Of a DNA stretch of 61,999 nt, positions 9,243-19,700 are shown piece after piece. Position 1 is the stretch's first letter; every line of letters begins with the position of its first letter. A program made the translations under genes and the position numbers. Source of the DNA: Candidatus Sulfopaludibacter sp. SbA3 (GTDB lineage: Bacteria > Acidobacteriota > Terriglobia > Bryobacterales > Bryobacteraceae); contig CAMDED010000027.1 in the NCBI GenBank assembly GCA_945893365.1, forward strand, positions 1 to 61,999, written 5' to 3'. The notes under the pieces are model-generated. The model saw only the letters and a program-made list of their open reading frames with translations, was not told the origin of the DNA and did no database searches.

Positions 9243-11150
9243 CTACTCCGTCTGCGCTTGAGGCGGCATGGCCCCCTGGACTCGAAACGGCGCGCTTAGC
9301 ACGATCGCCTCGATCATGGTTTGCGCACTGTAATTATTCTCCCTCAATTGGGCGGCGATGTCGTCGACGGCGCACGAGTCTTTCAACGTAAGCCTACGCC
9401 CAAGAGCGTAACCCAGCATCTTGGCGGTCAGGTTGCGGATGAAGAGATCTTTCTTCTCCAGAAGCATCGCCTTCATCTGCTCCGGCCCCTCGAACTTCGT
9501 TCCATCCGCCAGCTCGCCTGAGGCGTCGACAGGCTTGCCCGCATCCTCGTCCCTCCAGCGGCCGATGGCGTCGTAGTTCTCGAGCGCGAAGCCGAGACCG
9601 TCAATACGGCTATGGCAACTCGCGCAAACCGGATTCTTGCCGTGCTGCGTTAGCCGCTCGCGAACCGTCTTTGTGGTCGCGTCGCCGTGCGCCTCGTCAA
9701 GAGGAGCCACGTTCGGCGGCGGCGGAGGTGGCGTACCGAGTATCGAGTCGAGTATCCAGGCGCCCCTCAAAACGGGGCTCGTCCGGTGCGGATATGACGA
9801 TACCGCAAGAACCGCCGCCATTCCGAGCAGACCGCCGCGCCTGGAACCTTCCGGTAGATCCTCCCATCGCAACTGCCTCGGGTCGCCCTGACGAGCCCGC
9901 GGTTTCAACCCGTAATGTTCGGCGAGTTTTCTGTTTCCAACGATGTGTTTCGAAGCCAGCAGGTTCCAGAGAGGCAGGTCTCTCAGAAGAATCTCCCGGA
10001 AAAATAGAATCGGCTCAAACCGGATGTCCGACCGGAGTTCCTCGTCGGCGGCGTAGGAAGGGAACAGTTTCGCGTCCGGGATTTTTTCCGTCCCCAATTC
10101 GCGCGTAAGAAGCCACTGCTCCGTAAAACGTTGCGCGAAGCCGAGCGATCTGCCGTCGCGGATCATGCGCCGGACCTGTTCTTTCAAGACCGTGGGCTCC
10201 TGAATCTTGCCCGCGGCGGCAAGATCGAAGAGGATCTGGTCCGGCATGCTGCCCCATATGAAATACGAGAGTCTGGATGCCAAGGCATACGGGTCGAGTG
10301 GACGGGCCTCGGCGCCGCGGTTCTGAGGTTCCACGCGAAACAGAAACAGCGGTGAAACGAGCGCCGCCCGCAGCGCAAAAAACACCGATTCCTCGAACGG
10401 CTGCCCTTCCTCTTGCGCAGCCCGGAAAAGTGACAAATAGGGAGCGGCTTCCTCAGTGCGCACCGGCCGGCGAAACGCTCGCGGTAGAAAATTCTCGAAA
10501 ATCTCGCGCGCCGCCTGATCTGCCAGGACGCCAGGACCCGGCTTCCGGACCAGCACCCTGGCGCGCGACTCGGAATTTCTGGCCGCGAATTCCATGGCGA
10601 ACTTCGCGGCTTCCATATATTTTTCGGAATGAAGGGGAGACAGGAACAGCGTCTCGGCCGCATTGTCGAAGCCTTCGCCTCCGGCGCCGTCTGCGGGAAG
10701 AGCCTGACCGATGTCGAGGTGAATATCCAGCAGATCGCGAATGGTGGCCGTGTATTCGTCCCGGTTCAGTCGCCGGATGGGGGCTGGTCCGGGCGTAATA
10801 CCGGTAGCGCAGGCCCCGGCCCGTAGCACGTTTTCGGCCCACGCGTTAAACCGCTCGCGCTCGTCGAGCGACGGAGCGGGCGATCCCTTTGGCGGCATTT
10901 CCCCGTTCCGGACCCTGGCGTTGGCGCGAATCCATTTCTGCGCCTCGGTCCGAAGACTGGCCGCCGATGCTACCCGCTCGAGATTGAATCCGCCTACCGC
11001 GGATTTCCCGCTGTGACAGCTTTTGCAGTAGGTTCCCACGAACGCCTGCGCGTCGTCGAAAGCATACTCGCCTTGCGGTGCGGCTGAGGCCAGCGAACAG
11101 GCAGCCAGCAAGATCAGCGGAGGCAGTCGGCGAGTAGTGAAGGAGCTCAT
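9243..11150 (-). CDS. DUF1592-family cytochrome-c-like protein (right copy)
   Basis: A 635-residue paralogue of the protein at 5271-7205, with the same domains in order: signal peptide, CKSCH haem motif, DUF1587/1595/1592-like blocks, a proline run, CASCH haem motif and DUF1585-like end. The Met at 11150 is used because it aligns with the left-copy start and directly begins the signal peptide; an upstream frame to 11261 adds 37 unrelated residues. It is separated from its DUF1552 partner by 8 bp instead of overlapping. The frame is intact, so this copy may still be expressed although its partner is broken. Confidence 0.85.
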   Translation of the reverse strand: MSSFTTRRLPPLILLAACSLASAAPQGEYAFDDAQAFVGTYCKSCHSGKSAVGGFNLERVASAASLRTEAQKWIRANARVRNGEMPPKGSPAPSLDERERFNAWAENVLRAGACATGITPGPAPIRRLNRDEYTATIRDLLDIHLDIGQALPADGAGGEGFDNAAETLFLSPLHSEKYMEAAKFAMEFAARNSESRARVLVRKPGPGVLADQAAREIFENFLPRAFRRPVRTEEAAPYLSLFRAAQEEGQPFEESVFFALRAALVSPLFLFRVEPQNRGAEARPLDPYALASRLSYFIWGSMPDQILFDLAAAGKIQEPTVLKEQVRRMIRDGRSLGFAQRFTEQWLLTRELGTEKIPDAKLFPSYAADEELRSDIRFEPILFFREILLRDLPLWNLLASKHIVGNRKLAEHYGLKPRARQGDPRQLRWEDLPEGSRRGGLLGMAAVLAVSSYPHRTSPVLRGAWILDSILGTPPPPPPNVAPLDEAHGDATTKTVRERLTQHGKNPVCASCHSRIDGLGFALENYDAIGRWRDEDAGKPVDASGELADGTKFEGPEQMKAMLLEKKDLFIRNLTAKMLGYALGRRLTLKDSCAVDDIAAQLRENNYSAQTMIEAIVLSAPFRVQGAMPPQAQTE

Positions 11151-11351
11151 GACAGCGGACGGCGCTATGAACGAGTTTATCTTTATCCCAGGCATGGAGC
11201 AAGCCTTCCTTCTACAAAGCCTTCCTTCTACAAAGGAATGGGTCTGAAGATTGCCGGGCACTTCAAGGAAGCTCCGAATAGTCCCGCGGAAAAACGCAAA
11301 AGCCGCGAGGAATATAGTATGATTGCTTCACGTTTCGCCAGGAGATTCTTC

Positions 11352-14300
11352 ATGCCACGTCGCTTCGTATTTGCTCTCGCTCTCACCGCCGCGTCTTGCT
11401 TCGCCCAGATTCAGACCGGCCGCATCACGGGTAACGTCTACGATCCGAACAAGGCCGTCGTTCCCAACGCCGCCGTCACGGTCACCGAACGCTCGACCAG
11501 CGTGACGCGTCACGTGTCCACAAGCGGAACGGGCGGCTACGTCGTCTCTTCCCTAAACCCAGGCGTCTATGACGTCGGCGTCACCGCCGCAGGATTCAAG
11601 AGGACAGTCCGTAGCGGCGTCGAAATGCAGGTCGGCAAAGACCTCCTGCTCGACATGGATCTGGTGCTCGGCGAGACCAGCGCCGTCATCGAGGTAACCG
11701 CCGAAATCCCGTTGCTCAATTCCGAATCGGGCGCGCTCGGCCATGTCATGACGAATAACCAGATCGTCGATCTGCCGCTGAACGGCCGCGGCTTCAACGA
11801 GCTTGCCCGCCTCACGCCCGGCGTCGTGCTGCTGCCCGGCACCGGCAACGTCACGCGCATTCGTCCGGAGTTCTTCAACGGAACCACCATCAGCGGCGTG
11901 CGCGGGCGACAGGTCTCCTACTACCTGGATGGCGCCGATACCAGCGAACAGCATCAGGGCGGAAGCTGGATCCAAACATCCATCGATGGCTTGCAGGAAT
12001 TCAGCGTGCAGCAAAACGCCTATTCCTCCGAGCACAGCCGCAGCGGCAGCTTCTTTAACGCCACCACCAAGTCCGGCACGAACGGCATTCGCGGAACGCT
12101 CTACGAATTCCTCCGCAACGACCGCATGGACGCCCGCAACTTCTTCGGCGTCCGCCCCGACGTTTTGAAGCGTAACCAGTTCGGCGCGTCCGTGGGCGGT
12201 CCCGTTTTCCTCCCGAAGCTCTACAACGGCAAGAACCGCACGTTTTTCTTCTTCAACTACGAAGGCATGCGAGAACGCCAAGGCAACACCGTCAATCGCA
12301 CCAGCCCCACCCCCGCCATGCTCACGGGCGATTTCGGCGCGGTCTCAAACATCATTTACGATCCGCTTACGACCGCTCCAAACCCCGCCGGCGCGGGCGC
12401 GATCCGCACACCCTTCTCCGGCAACCGCATCCCCGCCGCCCGCCTCTCCCCGCAAGCCGCATTCTTCAATCCTTACCTGACCACCGTGGCCGTTCCCGGT
12501 GGCCTGTTCACATTCTCGCCCTCCACCGCGGTCGACGAAGACCAGACCACCACCCGCATCGACCACGGTATCGGCGACCGGCACAAGGTTTTTTTCCGCT
12601 GGAGCCTGAACAGCAACCGCCTCAGCGAGCCTGGCGGGACGCCGGCGCTCGGCACGGCCGATTCCAACACCCGCGGCCAGAACTACACGGTGAGCGTAAC
12701 CAGCAACCTTCGCGCCAACCTCCTCAATGAATTCCGCTACAACAATCTCTACGGTCTGATCAAGCTCAATCCATACCTGCTCGGCCGCGACTTCAACAAG
12801 GACGCCGGCATCAAGGGTATGGAGGAAACCAAGCGCTCCTTCGATATCGGCTCCTTCCCGGATTTCGCGTGGGCGGGCTACGCCGGCCTCGCCGGTTCCA
12901 CCTTCGACCAACGGCCGAAGACACAGGACCGTTACACCCTCGAATTCACCGATAACCTCACCTGGATCCGAGGCAAACACATCGTGAAAGCCGGAACCAA
13001 AATCCGCCATTACCAGTGGCTCGGCACCGACAGCAAGACCTACATGGGCACCTGGACTTTCAATGGCCAGAACACGCAGAATCCGGCCAGCCCGACCCGA
13101 ACCGGCGATGCGTTCGCCGACTGGGCGCTCGGACTTCCGCAGAACGGCGGCCGCGGTTATCCCTCGGACACTTTCGGCGGCGCGTACACCGCATGGCACT
13201 TCTTCCTGCAGGACGACTTCAAGGTGTCCAGCCGCCTCACGCTGAACCTCGGCTTGCGCTATGAGTACACGCCCTGGGCCGCGGGTTATCGCGGCCAAAC
13301 CGGCACCTTCGATGGGACTCAGGCCCGCCCCATCATCGTCGGCAGCCGTACCAATGAGGTGGATCTCGGCGCGCAGCCTGCAGCCCGAACCGCCTACGGC
13401 TATCTGAAGAATCTCATCCAGACCTCCACCGAAGCGGGTCTACCCTACTCCATCACCTATCCCGACAAGAAGCAGTTCGGCCCCCGTTTCGGACTTGCCT
13501 GGCGGCCCTTCGGCGCGACCACGGTGATCCGCGGCGGCTACGGTATCTTCTATGAGGGCGAGTACACCGATGGCCGCGTCAACCTCAATATGCCGCCGTT
13601 CAATCTCTCCGATAGCGCGCTTAACGACAGCGGCGTCGTCCCCAACCGCACGCTGGCCGATTTCTACCTTGGCGCGCCGCTTGGATCGCCGAATTCCACG
13701 ATCGGCCTCGGTCCCGAATACACGCGCATGCGCATGGGCTATGACCAGCACTGGAATTTCGGCGTACAGCAGCAGGTCGCGAAATCCATGGTCGTGGACG
13801 TAGAGTACGTCGGCAACAAGGGCTCGAATATCCAGGGCAACGACGCGATCAATATCCCCGACCCCGGCCCAGGCGGCGTACAGGCGCGCCGCCCATTCCC
13901 TCGCTTCGCGAGCTTCGGCTACATTTCTTCGGATGTCTCAACCACCTACAACGCGCTGCAGCTCAAGTTCGAGAAACGCCTCTCCGGCGGCTTGTGGATG
14001 CTCACGTCGTACACGTTCGCCAAGAGCCTGTGGGCAGCCAACACGCCCGCCGCCGGCGGCCGCTACCGCTTCGAGCGTGGACCTTCGGAATTCCAGGTGC
14101 CCCATACGTTTTCCTACAGCTTCGGCTACGAATTGCCGTTCGGCAAAGGCAAGCCCGTTCTGGGGAATGCGAACCGCGTGGCCAACGCCATCGCGGGCGG
14201 CTGGCAGATGCAGGGCATCCTGATCTTCCGTAGCGGCGTGCCCTATACCGTCACCATGTCGCGCGACGTGGCCAACACCGGCGTCGGCGGCCAGCGCCCC

Positions 14301-14633
14301 AACCGCATCGCCTCCGGAAAATTGGAAGACCACACGCTCGAACGCTGGTTCGATCCCACGGCCTTCGTGGCGGCTCCTAATTTCACGTACGGAAATTCCG
14401 GCCTGCGCATCCTCTCGCCCGATATCATCCGCACGGCCGATTTCTCCCTGTTCAAGACGTTCCGGATCGGGGAGCGGTCGAAGCTGCAGTTCCGCGTCGA
14501 GGCGTTCAATCTTCCGAACACGCCCAGCTTCTCGGCGCCGAATTCCACGCTCGATACGCTCACCGTGGGCCGCGTGACCAGCACCTCCACCGCGCCGCGG
14601 CAGTTGCAATTGGCGCTGAAGTACAATTTCTAA
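11352..14633 (+). CDS. Oar-like TonB-dependent receptor 1
   Basis: A 1093-residue outer-membrane protein. A signal peptide (MPRRFVFALALTAASCFA) is followed by a carboxypeptidase-regulatory-like domain (GRITGNVYDPNKAVVPNAAVTV, about residues 24-105), a plug-like region (IVDLPLNGRGFNELARLTPGVV) and a long beta-barrel ending in a phenylalanine-terminated strand (LQLALKYNF). The start is set by GGAGA at 11341-11345, six bases before ATG. The layout is that of the large OmpA/Oar-related receptors that are abundant in Acidobacteriota, which are thought to take up oligosaccharides or other polymers. A GH39-like glycosidase follows 91 bp downstream and may share its substrate. Confidence 0.9.
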   Translation: MPRRFVFALALTAASCFAQIQTGRITGNVYDPNKAVVPNAAVTVTERSTSVTRHVSTSGTGGYVVSSLNPGVYDVGVTAAGFKRTVRSGVEMQVGKDLLLDMDLVLGETSAVIEVTAEIPLLNSESGALGHVMTNNQIVDLPLNGRGFNELARLTPGVVLLPGTGNVTRIRPEFFNGTTISGVRGRQVSYYLDGADTSEQHQGGSWIQTSIDGLQEFSVQQNAYSSEHSRSGSFFNATTKSGTNGIRGTLYEFLRNDRMDARNFFGVRPDVLKRNQFGASVGGPVFLPKLYNGKNRTFFFFNYEGMRERQGNTVNRTSPTPAMLTGDFGAVSNIIYDPLTTAPNPAGAGAIRTPFSGNRIPAARLSPQAAFFNPYLTTVAVPGGLFTFSPSTAVDEDQTTTRIDHGIGDRHKVFFRWSLNSNRLSEPGGTPALGTADSNTRGQNYTVSVTSNLRANLLNEFRYNNLYGLIKLNPYLLGRDFNKDAGIKGMEETKRSFDIGSFPDFAWAGYAGLAGSTFDQRPKTQDRYTLEFTDNLTWIRGKHIVKAGTKIRHYQWLGTDSKTYMGTWTFNGQNTQNPASPTRTGDAFADWALGLPQNGGRGYPSDTFGGAYTAWHFFLQDDFKVSSRLTLNLGLRYEYTPWAAGYRGQTGTFDGTQARPIIVGSRTNEVDLGAQPAARTAYGYLKNLIQTSTEAGLPYSITYPDKKQFGPRFGLAWRPFGATTVIRGGYGIFYEGEYTDGRVNLNMPPFNLSDSALNDSGVVPNRTLADFYLGAPLGSPNSTIGLGPEYTRMRMGYDQHWNFGVQQQVAKSMVVDVEYVGNKGSNIQGNDAINIPDPGPGGVQARRPFPRFASFGYISSDVSTTYNALQLKFEKRLSGGLWMLTSYTFAKSLWAANTPAAGGRYRFERGPSEFQVPHTFSYSFGYELPFGKGKPVLGNANRVANAIAGGWQMQGILIFRSGVPYTVTMSRDVANTGVGGQRPNRIASGKLEDHTLERWFDPTAFVAAPNFTYGNSGLRILSPDIIRTADFSLFKTFRIGERSKLQFRVEAFNLPNTPSFSAPNSTLDTLTVGRVTSTSTAPRQLQLALKYNF

Positions 14634-14724
14634 TGCTTCTCGTCACTTCGCTCACACACGCCGAAGCGTTCGGTCCGGAGGGCTGCGCCGCGCGTGAGTT
14701 CAAGAGGCACACCGGAGCTTTGCC

Positions 14725-16389
14725 ATGAGACAACTGATCCTGCTTTTCGCCGCCGTCATGCCCGCCCTCGCGCAGGCGCCCGTCGGCATCCGCGTCAACG
14801 CCGCATCGACGGAAGGCCGCCTCACACCCATCTGGAGCTTCTTCGGCTACGACGAGCCGAACTACACCTACATGAAGGACGGACGCAAGCTGCTCACCGA
14901 GCTCTCCGCGCTCAGCCCGGTTCCAGCTTACGTGCGCGTGCATAGCCTTCTCGTCACGGGCGACGGCGTGGCCGCTCTCAAGTGGGGTTCAACCAACGCC
15001 TACACCGAAGACGCCGCCGGCAAGCCGCGCTACGACTGGACCATCACGGACCGCATCTTCGACACCTATCTCGAACGCCGCATGAAGCCCCTCGTCCAGA
15101 TCGGTTTCATGCCCGAGGCCCTGTCCCGCAAGCCCCAGCCCTACAAACACCACTGGAAACCCGGCGATCCCTATAGCGACATTTTCACCGGTTGGGCCCA
15201 CCCGCCGAAAGATTTCAAGAAGTGGGGCGAGCTCGTCTACCAGTGGGCGCGGCATTGCGGTGAAAAATATGGAAAGGCCGAAGCCGAGTCCTGGCTCTGG
15301 GAAGTTTGGAACGAACCCGATGGCGGCTACTGGCAGGGAACGCCCGAAGAATACCACCAGCTCTACGACTACGCGGCCGATGCCCTCAAGCGCGCCTTGC
15401 CTAACGCCCGCATCGGCGGACCCCACACCACCGGCCCCGCGAGCGAGCGCGCGTCGCGTTTCCTGCGCGGCTTTCTCGATCACGTGGTGCGCGGGAAGAA
15501 CTACGTCACCGGACAGACCGGCTCGCCGCTCGACTACATCGGCTTCCACGCCAAGGGCAGTCCGAAGTTCGTCGACGGCACGGTTGTCATGGGAATCGAG
15601 AACCAGCTCCGCAGTCTCGACAAGGGCTTCGAGATCGTCGCCTCCTATCCCGAACTCAAGAACCGGCCCATCGTGATTGGAGAGTCGGACCCGGAGGGCT
15701 GCGCCGGCTGTTCCTCGCGCGTTTATCCGCAAAACGCCTACCGCAACGGCATGATGTACGCCGCCTACACCGCCGCCGTCATGCCGCGTCATCTCGATCT
15801 CGCCGCGAAACACGGCGTCAACCTTCTCGGCGCGGTCACCTGGGCTTTTGAATTCGAAGACCAGCCCTGGTTCGACGGCTTCCGCGACCTCGCGACCAAC
15901 GGCGTCGGCAAGCCCGTCCTCAACGTGCATCGCATGCTCGGTCTCATGACCGGCAACCGCGTCGCGGTGGAGAATGCTTCCGCTTTACCGCTCGACCGCA
16001 TGCTCGCATCGGGCGTGAAGGACCAGCCCGACATCCACGCTCTCGCCAGCCGCGACGAACGCTCGGCCGCCATCCTGGTCTGGAACTATCACGATTCCGG
16101 CAAGCCCGGCCCCGACGCGCCTATACGCCTCTCGATCTCCGGGCTCCCTCGCGCGCGCCTGCTTCTGCATCACTACCGGGTCGATCACGGCCGGGGCAAC
16201 TCGTTCGAGTTATGGAAGAAGCTCGGTTCACCCGCCCAGCCCACGCCGGCGCAATACACGCAGCTTGAAAACGAGAGCCGGCTCACGCTCCTCGAATCCC
16301 CGCGCTGGCTCGCCCAGGAAACCGGCGCAACGGAAATCGCCTTCGCCCTCCCGCGCCACGGCGTCTCGCTCGTCCGGATCTCGTGGTAG
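14725..16389 (+). CDS. Secreted GH39-like glycoside hydrolase
   Basis: A 554-residue secreted enzyme with signal peptide MRQLILLFAAVMPALAQA. The TIM-barrel motif WEVWNEPDGGYW, with acid/base Glu197, is the hallmark of family GH39 (beta-xylosidase / alpha-L-iduronidase). A second glutamate, Glu320 in IVIGESDPEG, sits where the clan-A nucleophile is expected. The C-terminal third (PIRLSISGLP, LLLHHYRVD) fits the beta-sandwich of the family. It is downstream of, and co-directional with, a TonB receptor, suggesting a small glycan-use unit. Whether it acts on xylan, a uronide or another sugar cannot be told from the sequence. Confidence 0.8.
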   Translation: MRQLILLFAAVMPALAQAPVGIRVNAASTEGRLTPIWSFFGYDEPNYTYMKDGRKLLTELSALSPVPAYVRVHSLLVTGDGVAALKWGSTNAYTEDAAGKPRYDWTITDRIFDTYLERRMKPLVQIGFMPEALSRKPQPYKHHWKPGDPYSDIFTGWAHPPKDFKKWGELVYQWARHCGEKYGKAEAESWLWEVWNEPDGGYWQGTPEEYHQLYDYAADALKRALPNARIGGPHTTGPASERASRFLRGFLDHVVRGKNYVTGQTGSPLDYIGFHAKGSPKFVDGTVVMGIENQLRSLDKGFEIVASYPELKNRPIVIGESDPEGCAGCSSRVYPQNAYRNGMMYAAYTAAVMPRHLDLAAKHGVNLLGAVTWAFEFEDQPWFDGFRDLATNGVGKPVLNVHRMLGLMTGNRVAVENASALPLDRMLASGVKDQPDIHALASRDERSAAILVWNYHDSGKPGPDAPIRLSISGLPRARLLLHHYRVDHGRGNSFELWKKLGSPAQPTPAQYTQLENESRLTLLESPRWLAQETGATEIAFALPRHGVSLVRISW

Positions 16390-16399
16390 GCGGCCTTAT

Positions 16400-16789
16400 T
16401 TACGGCGCGGCCTCGACCTTCTCGATCGCGATGCCCTTGAGACCTGCCTTCTCCATCACTCTGCCGGAGACCTTTACCTTCTTCTCAATGAACTCCATCA
16501 GTTTCGCGTTCGGGTTCTTGTGATCGACGGAGACCGGCAGATACAAAGTCTTCGCCGCCTCGTCGTAAATCGCCAAAGGATTGCCGGCGCGCGCGCAGGT
16601 TTCGGCGCACTTCGCGTGTTTGGGACCCGAACTGGCGTGGCTCACGAAGCAGGCGATATCGACTACCAGACCGGTGATCAGTGTGCCTTTTTCGCCCGGA
16701 TGTTCGTGGGAATGTTTTTGCCAGGCGAGCCCGGCGCCGGCGCCCATAATCCCAAGTACAAGGAAGGCCGCCGTCAGAGTGATGTTCAT
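16400..16789 (-). CDS. Membrane-anchored protein with cysteine-rich periplasmic domain
   Basis: A 129-residue protein starting MNITLTAAFLVLGIMGAGAGLAW, a single N-terminal membrane anchor. The external part has VVDIACFVSH and KHAKCAETCARAGNPLAIYD, three cysteines in a pattern seen in uncharacterised small acidobacterial and myxobacterial proteins, then KVKVSGRVMEKAGLKGIAIEKVE, which resembles an OB-like strand pattern. The histidine-rich stretch KHSHEHPGEKG after the anchor might bind metal. Its start lies 6 bp before the end of the upstream TonB receptor, so the two may be co-transcribed. Function unknown. Confidence 0.65.
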   Translation of the reverse strand: MNITLTAAFLVLGIMGAGAGLAWQKHSHEHPGEKGTLITGLVVDIACFVSHASSGPKHAKCAETCARAGNPLAIYDEAAKTLYLPVSVDHKNPNAKLMEFIEKKVKVSGRVMEKAGLKGIAIEKVEAAP

Positions 16790-16794
16790 ACCGC

Positions 16795-19700
16795 CTACCA
16801 TTCTACGCGTAACTGAGCCTGCAGCTCCCGCGGAACCGCGGAGTCGAACTTGGCATTGCGGTCCATGGTCGCCGTGATCACGCCCGCCGTACCGAGGTTC
16901 GTGATGTTCGTATTCGGATCCATGTAATTCGGATGGTTGAGGGCGTTATTGGCCAGGAGCTCGAGACGCACGCGCACGCGTTCCCTGAGAAAGATCTGCT
17001 TGGCGATGGTGCCGTGCAGGACGTTCACGGGAGAACCGTAAAGAACATACTTGCCCGAAGTGCCGAATCGTCCCAACTGCGGAGCCGAGAATGCCGAAAC
17101 ATCGAACCAGCGGTTCACGGTGGGATTGTCGAGACGGCCATCGGCGATACGATCCGGCCGGACGGTGACCTGCGGTCTCGTCGTGTTAGCCGAAAAACGC
17201 GTGCCGGTCGGATCCGGTCCGCTCCATAAGGGAGTGATCGCGCCTCCCTTTTCGTAGATGTAGATTCCGGAGACTTGCCAACCGCCGAAGAGGGTCTCGG
17301 CAACGCGGCCCATACCGCTTAAGAACGTCTTGCCCTTGCCGAAGGGGAGCTCGTAAACCGAGTTGATCTGGAATCGATGCCGCGGCAATGCTCCCCAGGT
17401 CGAGCGCTCCCGCGCGCGGTCGTAGGCGTATTCCGGCGACTCTGTATTTTCCAGGTCTTGAATGTCCTTCGCCAGCGTGTAGTAGACCTGATAGGAGAAC
17501 GCCTTCAAACGGCGGCGCTCCACTTCCATCGAGAGTCCATGATACTGATGGCCGGCTCCGTTATCGGTGTAGTTGATGCCGGGGTAGTTCGGAAATCGCC
17601 TCGGCTTGTCGACATAGTTGCGCGAATCGGCAACCGGTGAGTTGATGTCGTAGCGGTAGACGCCTTGCCGCGTGTTGGTCCCGACGTAGGAGAGCCGGAA
17701 GCCGGTGTCCCATTGCTGCCGCTCGAGCGTTAGGCTGTACTGCATGGAGCGCGGAATCCGCAAGTCGGGCCGGAACGCCGCGGGTAGAGCAACCGTCGCC
17801 GGTCCGCCCGAACCGGTCGTCGGAAAGGCAACAGGCAATACGACGGGATTGTCGGTGGGGTTGGTATAGGCCGGTTCGGCAATCAGGAACGGCACGGTCG
17901 ATCCGGCCGCGGGCCCCACGGCGGACGCATCGTAGAAGAATCCGGCGCTGCCGCGAACCACGGAAAGATTGCTCGCTCCGGGGCGCCATGCGAATCCGAA
18001 TCGCGGCGCAAGGTTGTTCTTGTCTCCGCGCGTCAGGGTGCTCGACGAATATCCGGCCTTCGATGCCTCGAGGACGTTCACATAGCTGCGCGGGATAAAG
18101 GGACTCACCTTGTCGAGAGATCCGTCCGGAACGACGATTCCGCCGGTGGCGATATCAAACACCGCCTGCCTACCGTTCAGTTCGTTCCACCCCGGGTAGT
18201 AGTCGTAACGAAGTCCAAGATTCAGCGTGAGCCGCGGAGCGATTCGCCAGTCGTCTTGCACAAACAGGCCGTGGCGCTTGTTCTGCCGGCGCGGTTCGAT
18301 GGCCGGAAAGGCGCGGGATAAGGTGGTAGGCACGCCAAGCAGGAAGTCGGCGTATGGATGCCCCGTAAAGCGATTCGAGAAGTTGACGCTGCCAAAGAGC
18401 GCGTTGCCCTGCCGCACTTCGTTGTTGAAACCGTGAATTAGCTGATAGCCCGTTTTGAGGCTGTGGTTTCCGCGAAACCAGCTCACGTGATCCACGAACT
18501 GCTGGATCAGGTCGCGCCCGCAGGGTACGCAAGTGCCGAGGACCGTGATCGGAGAAAGGCCGAGTCCGGTGAATGCGACTTCAAAGATGCCCCCGGTATC
18601 CGGAAGACCGGGTGCAAGACCGGTGAGGCCAAGCCTCTCGACGAGAGACTTCCCGCTGATTTTCGAGATATTCGGCAGATCGTCAAACGAGGTGCCCCAG
18701 CGAAACTCGTTCAACAGATTCGGCCTCACGGAGTGCGTATACGCGATGGTCGAGGCGCGGAGCGCGCGCCAGCGGCGGTAACGCTCCTTCACGCTCGGCA
18801 GCGATTCGTAGTTGTCGAGGTTCCAATCCACTTTGGTGAAGCGGCCGTAGATGAAAGCCTTTTCGCCGAAACGGTGATCCACTCGAAGCGTGAGGGTGGG
18901 CTGATGGGAAACCGTGCCAATGCGCAATTCGCGGTAGTTTTGCGCGAAGAACGTGCTTGGGTCGCCGAAATTCGGCGGAACCAGGAACTCATCCTGCATC
19001 GTTTTGGTCACAGGGTTGATGCGGGTCGCAGGCAGGCGGTTGCCCGCAAACGGAATGTTGCCGAAAGGGTCGCGAACAACGGTGGACGGCAGCAGCGCGG
19101 AGAAGTCGCCGCTGCGCCAAGGTGTGATCGGCACGGTAGTATTCAGTTGGGTGCGGCCTGGGGACCCAAAGCCCGCCTCGAGCGTGCCGAAAACGAAGGT
19201 CTTGTTCTTCCCGTCATAAAGTTTCGGAATCACCAGCGGCCCTCCGGCGGCAAAGGTCAAGCGATGACTGACTCCCGAGCTGCGTTCGAGAGCGAACGGG
19301 TTGCGCACGCGGAACGCGGTAGTCGAGTAATAGTCGGAAAACGTTCCGTGAAAATCGTTGGTGCCCGAGCGGCTGATGAGAGTCACTTGTCCGATGAGTC
19401 CGAACTCCGCGCTGGTGCCCGAGATGTCCATGCGCAACTCCGAAAACGACTCCGTGCGGTCGAGGAGAGGGCCGGAAGCGAAGCCGCCTCCCGAGCGCTG
19501 AATGGTGGTGCCGTCGATGTTGGCCGCGCCCTGTTGCTGGCGGCTTCCGGCAAAGGAAACCTGAAAGCCGGCCGTCGTTTTGTTGATCTGGGGCGAGAGT
19601 GTAAAGTAATCCCACGCGCGGCGGAGGGTCAGCGGCAGTGCGCGCAGCGTTTCACGATCCTTGACGTCGGCGATTCGCGCGGACTCCGTTTCAATCAAGG

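Larger units (their letters stand above)
7609..11190. repeat. Right arm of the ~3.6-kb tandem duplication
   Basis: Homologous to 3579-7250 in the same orientation. It contains a decayed small gene, a DUF1552 gene with a stop mutation and an apparently intact DUF1592 gene. Its upstream edge matches the left copy (gacagcggacggcgc, then atgaacgagttta with small differences) and then diverges before 11220. Confidence 0.85.
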
